Assembly: GCA_015222255.1 (NCBI GenBank)
Contig: JADFUX010000019.1
Span: 1-14,478, forward strand
Length of the DNA: 14,478 bases
Direction of reading: 5' to 3'
Origin: Chloroflexota bacterium
GTDB taxonomy: Bacteria; Chloroflexota; Dehalococcoidia; GIF9; AB-539-J10
Each line of letters opens with the position of its first letter. Position 1 is the first letter of the stretch. Both the position numbers and the translations under genes were made by a program. The notes under the pieces are model-generated. The model was not told where the DNA came from and ran no database searches. It was given only the letters and a program-made list of their open reading frames with translations. Below are positions 8,013 through 14,035 of the stretch, piece by piece.

Positions 8013-9203
8013 TTACTCAGTAGTCAAGGCAAATTCCCAGATTATTCTCCCTCTTTCAACATCGAGAGCGTATAGACGGTCATTCTGGGCACGAATATAA
8101 GCTGTGCCTCCTTGGGCACAAATAGACCCTCGAATGGGAGCGTCAACGGATACTGGACCGCTTGCTAGCCTTTCATCAACAACAGTGTCAGTTCTCAGTA
8201 TGTATACTTCGCCTGAGTCACACGCCACCACCAGCAAATCACCCACCAGCACCGGCGAAGCCACAATTTGACTTGCAGTGTCAAACTCCCACAGTTCATC
8301 ACCCGTCTCGGCATCGAGAGCGTAAATCTTGCCGTCGAAGCAGCCGGCATAGACTACTCCCTCATCAATCACAGGAGCCGCCCAAAACCAGTTGCCACCG
8401 GCAAATTTCCACGTTGCCTCACTTTCCCCCACTCTTACGCCATAAACGTTGCGATCAAAGGAGCCCACAAATACCATATCGTCGCGAAGCACTGGGGACG
8501 AAACGAAACCTGCATCCCCTTTAAAGGCCCACGATGGCTCAACGTCATTGCCCAGCGAAGCTCCTTCGGTTGGGAGGCCGTAAACATAATCCTCGAATGT
8601 GCTTACGTAGATAGTGTCCCCCTCGATTGCTGGCCCCGTCCATAGTTTGTCGTCCAAAGGCCCGGATTTCCACCTCACATCGCCGTAGATTGCATCTAAG
8701 CCATATACCCTGCCATCTGAACTGGGCACGTACAAAGTATTCCCATCTATCACCGGTTGGCCTACTATATTTCCTGGTAAGGGACAAACCCACTCATCAC
8801 TCCCTCTCTGAGGGAATGTTAGATTCTGACTTCTCGCTGAGGGGCTCATCGCCAAGACGTCGCCACTATAAGTACCGACATAGACCAGATCCTCACCCAC
8901 AACCGGCGCACCGTAAAAGGCAGCCGCCACTGACGATGGGCCACAAGACACACCACCGCCTGCGGGGACCTCAATCCTGAAATACCATTCCCCGTCTGCT
9001 AGAGAAGGAAAAGCTAGCCCATCGAGCCTAGCTGAGGAGTTCAGGGCCATTACACTGCCATCGCCAGCGGCAGTATAGAGGAGTCCGTTGTGCGAGCTAA
9101 CTCCGGGCCATCCCTCTGCTTCCCCTGCCGAGGGAATACAGCTACACAGAAACAGAACGAAAAGCGTAAGAGTAATAAAAGGGGCTAATCTCTCAATCTT
9201 CAC
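8013..9203 (-). CDS. Eight-repeat PQQ-like beta-propeller lipoprotein
   Basis: A 396-residue exported protein. The N-terminus has a signal peptide with LCSC, so Cys22 is the likely lipidation site. Eight PQQ-like repeats can be counted from their Y-V/A-x-x-x-D-G-x-V-Y-A-L strands, near residues 42, 107, 157, 198, 243, 284, 323 and 368. This suggests a closed eight-bladed propeller, as in BamB. The clearest repeat is VYAGCFDGKIYAL followed by DAETGDELWEF. The first two repeats share an extra SARxxxLxFPxxxxxEW insert. No catalytic site is visible; PQQ-repeat folds often act as scaffolds. It lies 11 bases upstream of yidC and 21 bases after yidD, which hints at a role in protein insertion or folding at the outer membrane face. 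The start is GTG with no good SD. Function is unknown. Confidence 0.85.
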   Translation of the reverse strand: MKIERLAPFITLTLFVLFLCSCIPSAGEAEGWPGVSSHNGLLYTAAGDGSVMALNSSARLDGLAFPSLADGEWYFRIEVPAGGGVSCGPSSVAAAFYGAPVVGEDLVYVGTYSGDVLAMSPSARSQNLTFPQRGSDEWVCPLPGNIVGQPVIDGNTLYVPSSDGRVYGLDAIYGDVRWKSGPLDDKLWTGPAIEGDTIYVSTFEDYVYGLPTEGASLGNDVEPSWAFKGDAGFVSSPVLRDDMVFVGSFDRNVYGVRVGESEATWKFAGGNWFWAAPVIDEGVVYAGCFDGKIYALDAETGDELWEFDTASQIVASPVLVGDLLVVACDSGEVYILRTDTVVDERLASGPVSVDAPIRGSICAQGGTAYIRAQNDRLYALDVERGRIIWEFALTTE

Positions 9204-9224
9204 TTCAACAGACTAAATCTAGAA

Positions 9225-9434
9225 CTAAGGTACAGGGTCGTAACCACCTTTAGAGAAGGGATTGCAGCGAGACAATCGCTTAACCGCCAGCCAACTGCCC
9301 CGGACAAGGCCATGTTTCTCAATCGCTTCATAGGCATAATGTGAACAACTAGGCCGGAAACGACAGGAATGGGGAGTTACTTCCGATATTGTTATCTGGT
9401 ATGACTTAATTAAGTCTAACACTAACTGCTTCAT
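9225..9434 (-). CDS. yidD: YidD, membrane protein insertion efficiency factor
   Basis: A 69-residue protein with the complete YidD signature: CRFRPSCSHYAYEAIEKHG with Cys24 and Cys30, then LAVKRLSRCNPF with Cys57, and the terminal GGYDPVP. In E. coli YidD is found at the inner membrane and helps YidC-dependent insertion. The short N-terminal amphipathic stretch is the usual membrane contact. The ATG at 9434 lies inside rnpA, a 29-base overlap, which is common for this pair. No strong SD is present, so translation probably depends on rnpA. Confidence 0.96.
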   Translation of the reverse strand: MKQLVLDLIKSYQITISEVTPHSCRFRPSCSHYAYEAIEKHGLVRGSWLAVKRLSRCNPFSKGGYDPVP

Positions 9435-9765
9435 TCCTGCACAGCAGTTGCGCCTTAGCCAATAGCTTGGTTATTGCGTCCTCAAGTTGGTGATAATCAG
9501 CAGAAGCGGCTCCAGAGCGGGGGATAAAGACTATGTCCCACCCCACCTTCACCGACTGAAGAGAAACTACTTCTCTGAGCAAGCGTTTGACCCGATTACG
9601 CTGCACTGCCTTACCTAGTTTCTTTGTCACCGAAAAACCATATCTGGTAGAACCCAAGCCATTACGCATTGCTTTCATCACCACCAAACCACCCGCCCAC
9701 ACTGTACCCTGCTGGTAGACCAAGGTATATTCGCTTCTCTTTGTTACTCTCAGAGACCTTTCCAT
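9406..9765 (-). CDS. rnpA: RNase P protein component
   Basis: The 119-residue protein subunit of RNase P, which assists the RNA enzyme in cutting 5' leaders from pre-tRNAs. The RNR motif is in GKAVQRNRVKRLLRE (R56-R58), preceded by the RYGFSVTKKLG strand. The length is typical. The ATG comes 8 bases after the rpmH stop and no SD directly precedes it; a purine-rich GGGAGGTGGAGG lies about 25 bases away inside rpmH. An in-frame TGA just upstream rules out a longer ATG, GTG or TTG start. Translation is probably coupled to rpmH. Confidence 0.95.
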   Translation of the reverse strand: MERSLRVTKRSEYTLVYQQGTVWAGGLVVMKAMRNGLGSTRYGFSVTKKLGKAVQRNRVKRLLREVVSLQSVKVGWDIVFIPRSGAASADYHQLEDAITKLLAKAQLLCRNEAVSVRLN

Positions 9766-9772
9766 AAAGGAA

Positions 9773-9913
9773 CTATACAGGGGTCAACCTCCACCTCCCT
9801 TTAAGACGCCTCGCCTTCAGAACCCCCCTCCCACCGGCAGTAGCCATCCTGGCTCGGAACCCGAGCTTACGCTTGCGAGAAAGTTTCTTGGGTTGATAAG
9901 TGCGCTTTGGCAT
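9773..9913 (-). CDS. rpmH: 50S ribosomal protein L34
   Basis: A 46-residue, strongly basic protein of the large subunit. It begins [16 protein letters not shown], continues [15 protein letters not shown] and ends [13 protein letters not shown], which matches the L34 pattern throughout. It is too short for most ORF cut-offs. The ATG at 9913 has AAGGA about 6 bases upstream. It lies 19 bases after rpsR and 7 bases before rnpA. The rpmH-rnpA pair is nearly universal, but the upstream neighbour here is rpsR and not dnaA. Confidence 0.96.
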   Translation of the reverse strand: MPKRTYQPKKLSRKRKLGFRARMATAGGRGVLKARRLKGRWRLTPV

Positions 9914-9932
9914 TTGTTTCCTTAAGGCCCCA

Positions 9933-10205
9933 CTACTTTAAGCCTACCCCACCAGTCTTCCAAATATGACTTGGCGCGTAAGGCAGCAAAGCCAGAAACC
10001 GGGCTCTCTTTATGGCCCGTGCCAGACGCCGCTGATGCTTGGCGCAGGCACTGGTTCTCCTTCGTGACTCAATCTTACCACGACTCGAAATATAGCGGCT
10101 CAACTTGGATGGATCTTTGTAGTCTATCCTAGCCCCTCTTTCGACACAAAAGGGGCAAGCCCTCCGCTTACGAACGAACATTCTTCCCCCTGTTTCTCCA
10201 CTCAT
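9933..10205 (-). CDS. rpsR: 30S ribosomal protein S18, zinc-binding form
   Basis: A small-subunit protein that pairs with S6 on the platform. The S18 core is clear: [39 protein letters not shown] and LALLPY. Cys17, Cys20, Cys54 and His57 form a likely zinc site (the C+ form). I chose ATG at 10205 (90 residues), with AGAAGG upstream and 19 bases after ssb. A longer reading from TTG at 10232 would overlap the ssb stop and add an unusual basic leader. A shorter start at ATG 10181, with GGGGGA before it, is also possible. Confidence 0.94.
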   Translation of the reverse strand: MSGETGGRMFVRKRRACPFCVERGARIDYKDPSKLSRYISSRGKIESRRRTSACAKHQRRLARAIKRARFLALLPYAPSHIWKTGGVGLK

Positions 10206-10224
10206 TGATTTCAACCTTCTAACT

Positions 10225-10611
10225 CTAATCAAAGGGCAAATCTTCAGGCTCTAAGTCTCCCTCCTCAGGGATAGCAGCCAAAGCCCTGCCAAGAAAAAGC
10301 ACACGATCGGCAGTTACTTCAAGGCTAGTACGCATCTGCCCATCTTGTCCCTCCCAGTTGCGAGCGTGCAATCTCCCCTCGACGTAAACTTGCTTCCCTT
10401 TGGACAAGAATTGATTGCAACTCTCAGCTTGTTTGCCCCAAACGGTAATTCTAAACCAGTCTGTTTCTTCTCTGCTCTCCCCAGCAGAAGTAGCATAACG
10501 ACGATTAGTAGCCATACGAAAAGAGGTAACCGATTTGCCATCAGGTGTGAACCTCATCTCAGGATCAGAACCTAAATTGCCGATAAGCATTACTTTGCTC
10601 AAGCTTGCCAT
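10225..10611 (-). CDS. ssb: Single-stranded DNA-binding protein
   Basis: A 128-residue SSB with an N-terminal OB fold (about 1-105): [20 protein letters not shown], then [15 protein letters not shown] and [10 protein letters not shown]. The linker is very short and leads to an acidic tail, [13 protein letters not shown]. The tail resembles the protein-docking tip (usually ending in -PF), but one Asp follows the Phe. The start lies 7 bases after rpsF, with GGGAG directly abutting the ATG and GAGG further back. The position between rpsF and rpsR is the usual one for bacterial ssb. Confidence 0.96.
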   Translation of the reverse strand: MASLSKVMLIGNLGSDPEMRFTPDGKSVTSFRMATNRRYATSAGESREETDWFRITVWGKQAESCNQFLSKGKQVYVEGRLHARNWEGQDGQMRTSLEVTADRVLFLGRALAAIPEEGDLEPEDLPFD

Positions 10612-10618
10612 CTCCCGA

Positions 10619-10906
10619 TCAATCCTCCACTCTTATTACGAGATGCCGCAGAATCTCTTCCGAACCTCCCAGGCTTGTGTCAAGCTCTTTGATCAGCTTT
10701 GGCTCGAGCCTGAATCGAGTGAGAACGTAATTGCCTTCCACAAACTTCTTCACAGGGTAGGCTAGTTTTCTCTTCCCCCACTGACTTACCTCATCCACTA
10801 TGCCACCCTTGTCGCTAATAGACTTACCCAGCTTGTCCATGATATTGGACAACCCTTCCCCGTCTACTTCAGGATCAATTATTGTCACCACCTCATAGGA
10901 GCGCAT
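10619..10906 (-). CDS. rpsF: 30S ribosomal protein S6
   Basis: A 95-residue small-subunit protein that binds the platform with S18. It begins MRSYEVVTIIDPEVD and contains WGKRKLAYPVKKFVEGNYVL and EEILRHLVIRVED, all diagnostic for S6. There is no long acidic C-terminal tail. The ATG is 8 bases from a consensus extended -10, so the mRNA from that promoter would be leaderless. In many bacteria S6-S18 represses its own operon through a structured leader; there is no room for one here unless transcription starts further upstream. Confidence 0.96.
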   Translation of the reverse strand: MRSYEVVTIIDPEVDGEGLSNIMDKLGKSISDKGGIVDEVSQWGKRKLAYPVKKFVEGNYVLTRFRLEPKLIKELDTSLGGSEEILRHLVIRVED

Positions 10907-10914
10907 CGGCAGCT

Positions 10915-10923
10915 ATTATAACA
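10915..10923 (-). promoter_or_regulatory. Predicted rpsF promoter (extended -10, TGT-TATAAT)
   Basis: On the minus strand, TGT then TATAAT (10923-10915) makes a consensus extended -10. The -35 region is poor: TTGCTT lies at a 15-bp spacing. The box ends 8 bases before the rpsF ATG, so the predicted transcript starts at or within about 2 bases of the ATG. The element fits the 43-base gap after the metallophosphoesterase gene. Confidence 0.6.
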
Positions 10924-10949
10924 TGACCAAGGAAAAAGCAATAGCCCAG

Positions 10950-11684
10950 CTAGTAACCATAACTTAAGCGAAGAATCAATGACAAAGGCAATTGGCACTC
11001 CATCATCCTACTTTGAGTAACAGCAATATCATAGTCCACACGATAATGATAGATAGTTTGGGCGCTGCTATCGTAAACCGCATAGCTGGCTCTGGGATCG
11101 CCATCCCGAGGTTGCCCCACACCTCCAGGGTTAATAATCAAGCGGTCACTGTCGCTTGCCACGTTAACCTTATCGCTTAATCTCCCAAGAATACATTGAC
11201 CCGCTTTGTCACGCCGAAAAACCAGCGGAACATGAGAGTGGCCTACGAGACAGAATTTTGTGTCAAAACAGGCAAAATTGTCACGAGCATCAACTGCCGA
11301 CAACAGATATTCCCAGATAGGTTCACGGGGGCTGCCATGAACTAAGGTAAAATCAGCTCGCTCTAGCTGAAGGGGAAGGCCCCGCAACCAGTCCATGTCC
11401 CCAACGCCAAGTTGCTGCGCTGTCCACTGGCAAGCCCGAGCAGCATCGGGGTTGAAATCCAGAGTGTCAATTTTGCCAATAGCTGCCCAATCATGGTTGC
11501 CAGCGACACAAATATAATTCTGGCTCAGTAACAGCTCGATGCAAGCATGAGGCTCGGGGCCATAACCCACTATATCTCCTAAGCACCATATCTCATCAAA
11601 TCCCCCCTTAGCTTCCAGGTCTTCAAGCACAGCCTTGAAGGCAGCCAAGTTAGCGTGAATATCACTGACAAGGGCATAACGCAC
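10950..11684 (-). CDS. Calcineurin-like metallophosphoesterase (YfcE/MJ0936-like)
   Basis: A 244-residue cytoplasmic metallophosphoesterase with all metal ligands visible: SDIH (D8, H10), GDIVGYGP (D37), GNHD (N63, H64), VHGSPR (H116) and GHSHVP (H149, H151). This pattern is that of the small bacterial and archaeal phosphodiesterases related to YfcE and MJ0936, which cleave model phosphodiesters; the natural substrate is unknown. The start is GTG, supported by the family pattern MRYALVSDIHANL and by a promoter that leaves no SD. It is divergent from thiL and sits 43 bases before rpsF, so it may contribute read-through into the ribosomal genes. Confidence 0.92.
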   Translation of the reverse strand: MRYALVSDIHANLAAFKAVLEDLEAKGGFDEIWCLGDIVGYGPEPHACIELLLSQNYICVAGNHDWAAIGKIDTLDFNPDAARACQWTAQQLGVGDMDWLRGLPLQLERADFTLVHGSPREPIWEYLLSAVDARDNFACFDTKFCLVGHSHVPLVFRRDKAGQCILGRLSDKVNVASDSDRLIINPGGVGQPRDGDPRASYAVYDSSAQTIYHYRVDYDIAVTQSRMMECQLPLSLILRLSYGY

Positions 11685-11692
11685 AGCAAGAA

Positions 11693-11721
11693 ACTATAGC
11701 ACCCACAAGCCAGATTGTTAA
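11693..11721 (-). promoter_or_regulatory. Predicted metallophosphoesterase promoter
   Basis: On the minus strand, TTAACA (11721-11716; 5 of 6 to consensus) is exactly 17 bp from TATAGT (11698-11693; 5 of 6), and TGC precedes the -10 as an extended element. The GTG start lies 8 bases downstream, so the mRNA should be leaderless. Its -35 box is one base pair from the -35 box of the divergent thiL promoter. Confidence 0.7.
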
Positions 11722-11722
11722 C

Positions 11723-11751
11723 TTGAGGGGGACAGAAGTGAGTGCTATAAT
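11723..11751 (+). promoter_or_regulatory. Predicted thiL promoter
   Basis: TTGAGG (11723-11728; 4 of 6 to consensus) is 17 bp from a perfect TATAAT (11746-11751), preceded by TGC as an extended -10. The thiL ATG at 11759 is 7 bases downstream, giving a leaderless transcript. Confidence 0.7.
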
Positions 11752-11758
11752 CCCAAGA

Positions 11759-12778
11759 ATGGATTTGTCCGAGCTAGGGGAATTCGGCTTAATCGACCTG
11801 ATTCATACCATCACGGAAAGATTGAAGGATCCTGAGCATCCTTCCTGGCAGCGACTCTTGATAGGCATCGGCGATGACACTGCCGCCTGGCAAAGTAATG
11901 GGCAAACCCAATTGGCCACCACAGACACTCTGGTCCAGAATGTGCACTTTGACCTCAAGGACATCACGTGGGAGGAATTAGGCTGGAAGGCACTGGCTAT
12001 CAATCTAAGCGACATTGCCGCCATGGGTGGTATCCCTCAATACGCTTTGGTTTCCCTCGCATTGCCTGGTGCACTTGAAGTAGAAAATATCTGCGAATTC
12101 TATGACGGCATGGCACGTCTGGCCAATGAATTTGGCGTAGCCATAGTTGGTGGCAATATCGCTGTCGCTCCCAACGTGGTCATTACCGTCGCTCTCCTAG
12201 GATCTGCAAGAAACGAAAAGATGCTCAGGCGCTCATCAGCCACGCCCGGAGAACAAATAGCTGTCACGGGATATCTGGGGTTGTCAGCAGCATGTTTGAT
12301 GATGCTGAAGGAAAGAACCAGTCTGGATGCTGAAACAATTAAGATTTTGAGACAGGGGCATTTTCGGCCTGTGCCTAGAGTAAGAGAGGGACAGGTCCTG
12401 GTGGACCAAGGCATCAAGACAGCCATAGACATAAGTGATGGACTCATTGCCGATCTTGGTCACATATGTGAGGCCAGTGAAGTCAGTGCCGAAGTAAGGA
12501 TAGAGCAAGTGCCTATCCACCCTCTGGTGAAAGCCAATTTCCAAAACTACCAACAGCTAGCTCTCGGCGGCGGAGAAGACTATGAACTGCTTTTCACCGC
12601 TAACAAAGCCGACATTGAACGAGTCAGACAGACCATACACTATCCCATAACCATAATTGGCAACATAACCCAAGAAGGATTGCCAGATCGAGTGACTTTA
12701 CTAGATGCTAAGGGGAACATCACAGGTTATGAGAAAGGCGGTTGGGAACACTTCAAAGACGGAGCGGTTGAAGCTTAG
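11759..12778 (+). CDS. thiL: Thiamine-phosphate kinase
   Basis: ThiL phosphorylates thiamine phosphate to thiamine diphosphate with ATP, the last step of cofactor synthesis. The 339-residue protein starts MDLSELGEFGLIDLI, the usual ThiL N-terminus. It then has GIGDDTAAW (GIGDD 36-40), TTDTLVQNVHF (54-64), DISDGLIADLGHI and GGGEDYELLFT, all characteristic of this PurM-like fold. A reading 12 codons longer from TTG 11723 is possible, but those bases form the promoter, so ATG 11759 is the better start. No thiamine biosynthesis genes are adjacent. The end overlaps tsaE by 11 bases. Confidence 0.96.
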   Translation: MDLSELGEFGLIDLIHTITERLKDPEHPSWQRLLIGIGDDTAAWQSNGQTQLATTDTLVQNVHFDLKDITWEELGWKALAINLSDIAAMGGIPQYALVSLALPGALEVENICEFYDGMARLANEFGVAIVGGNIAVAPNVVITVALLGSARNEKMLRRSSATPGEQIAVTGYLGLSAACLMMLKERTSLDAETIKILRQGHFRPVPRVREGQVLVDQGIKTAIDISDGLIADLGHICEASEVSAEVRIEQVPIHPLVKANFQNYQQLALGGGEDYELLFTANKADIERVRQTIHYPITIIGNITQEGLPDRVTLLDAKGNITGYEKGGWEHFKDGAVEA

Positions 12779-13235
12779 ATCACACAGCGCAAAACAAACT
12801 CAACTCCTGGGAAAGCAGATAGGCAAACTAGCTCAAAGTGGTGATATTCTCCTTTTCACAGGCAATTTGGGAACAGGCAAAACCTGCCTCATTCAAGGCA
12901 TCGCCTACGGACTAGGCATAAAGGAGCACCCCTTCAGCCCCTCCTTTGTGATAGTCAGAGAATACCATGGCAGGCTTCCTCTATACCATATTGACTTCTA
13001 TCGCCTTGATCACATCAAAGAAATCATAGAATTAGGGCTCGAGGAATATCTTTACGGCAATGGAGTCTGCGCAGTAGAATGGGCAGAGAAGGGATTAGAA
13101 ACATTGCCGGAGAGGAACCTACTTATAACCCTACACTATGTCTCTGATTCCCATACAGAGCGCGCTATTTGTCTTGAACCGCGAGGAGAGCGCTACTTAG
13201 AATTGCTGAGAGAGCTCAAACTGAGTTTGAGATAG
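12768..13235 (+). CDS. tsaE: tRNA t6A37 biosynthesis ATPase TsaE
   Basis: TsaE is the P-loop ATPase that works with TsaB and TsaD to make N6-threonylcarbamoyladenosine at position 37 of ANN-decoding tRNAs. The Walker A motif is GNLGTGKT (32-39 from the chosen start). The family core continues with FSPSFVIVREYHGRLPLYHIDFYRL and AVEWAEKG. I chose TTG at 12768, giving MKLRSHSAKQTQLLG (155 residues), which matches the usual N-terminus. Upstream in-frame starts (ATG 12729 and others) would be buried in thiL. GGAG lies only 3 bases before the TTG, and coupling to thiL is likely. Confidence 0.93.
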   Translation: MKLRSHSAKQTQLLGKQIGKLAQSGDILLFTGNLGTGKTCLIQGIAYGLGIKEHPFSPSFVIVREYHGRLPLYHIDFYRLDHIKEIIELGLEEYLYGNGVCAVEWAEKGLETLPERNLLITLHYVSDSHTERAICLEPRGERYLELLRELKLSLR

Positions 13236-13244
13236 GCAACAGAC

Positions 13245-13934
13245 ATGGAGTTAGCTATAGATACATCTTCCAGTTTCGCCAGCATTGCCTTGTCTCACAA
13301 AGGTGAGATTCTGGCCGAACTTACCTGGCAATGCACCCAAAACCATACCGTAGAGTTGATGCCAAACCTAGCTTACTTACTCGAAAAGGCCAAGATAGAG
13401 CCAGAGGCTATTGAAGCCGTTATCGTGGCCAAGGGACCAGGCAGCTTCAACGGATTACGAGTGGGAATGAGCACAGCCAAAGGAGTAGCCTTCTCGTTGA
13501 ATGCGCTTCTGCTCGGCATAAGCACTCTGGAACTCGAAGCTTACGCTTTCAGCCACACTGCATTGCCCTTACGTCCAGTCCACGAAATTGGTCATGATCA
13601 AGTAGCCACCGCGCTTTATCAACAAAAGAACCACGAATGGCACCGTTTGGAAGAGGAACACCTCAGCACTCTTGAGGTCTTATGTCAAGAAACTATTCAG
13701 CCAACGCTTTTTTGTGGTGAGATTTCTCCACCTGTGGCCAACGAAATAAGGCAAAGACTGGGCAAACAAGCTATAATACCGCAAGCCCACGCCAGGTTAC
13801 GCCGGGCTGGCTACTTGGCGATGCTTGGTTGGCAAAGGCTGAGCAAAGGAGAACGGGATGATCTGGCCACTTTGCAACCGTTATATCTTCGTCCTCCGCA
13901 TATTACGAAGCCCAGGGAAAGGCACCCTAAGTGA
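13245..13934 (+). CDS. tsaB: tRNA t6A37 biosynthesis protein TsaB
   Basis: TsaB is the scaffold partner of TsaD in t6A synthesis, with an ASKHA-like fold. The 229 residues include AIDTSSSFASIAL (4-16) and KGPGSFNGLRVGMSTAKGVA, the two diagnostic segments. The middle region differs from common TsaB: where PVIDARRGEVYAALY is usual, this protein reads PVHEIGHDQVATALY, so the Asp-Ala-Arg stretch is replaced. It follows tsaE by 9 bases, so the two are surely co-transcribed. tsaD and rimI, frequent neighbours, are not in the window. Confidence 0.93.
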   Translation: MELAIDTSSSFASIALSHKGEILAELTWQCTQNHTVELMPNLAYLLEKAKIEPEAIEAVIVAKGPGSFNGLRVGMSTAKGVAFSLNALLLGISTLELEAYAFSHTALPLRPVHEIGHDQVATALYQQKNHEWHRLEEEHLSTLEVLCQETIQPTLFCGEISPPVANEIRQRLGKQAIIPQAHARLRRAGYLAMLGWQRLSKGERDDLATLQPLYLRPPHITKPRERHPK

Positions 13935-14035
13935 AGCGGAGCGCGGGCACTAGACAAGGTTGGAGATTCTTCGCTATGCCCGGAATGTCACAGGGGTTGC
14001 TAAGCTAACGAGAGTCAGGAAAAGGAGGATAATGA

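Noticed and set aside
8268..8645. 125-codon open frame on the plus strand opposite the propeller gene
   Set aside because: It is antisense to a clear exported propeller protein, has no SD or recognisable motif, and its composition reflects the complementary codons.
9933..10232. Longer S18 start at TTG 10232
   Set aside because: It overlaps the ssb stop, uses a rare start codon and adds a leader not seen in S18; ATG at 10205 is better placed.
10314..10541. 75-codon minus-strand frame within ssb
   Set aside because: It is an out-of-frame shadow of the SSB OB fold, which is unambiguous.
11723..11758. Longer ThiL start at TTG 11723
   Set aside because: These bases contain the -35 and extended -10 elements, and the family N-terminus begins at ATG 11759.
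13935..14035. CGGGCA and TGCCCG pairing after tsaB as a terminator
   Set aside because: The stem is only about 6 bp with a loop near 27 bases and no T-run follows.
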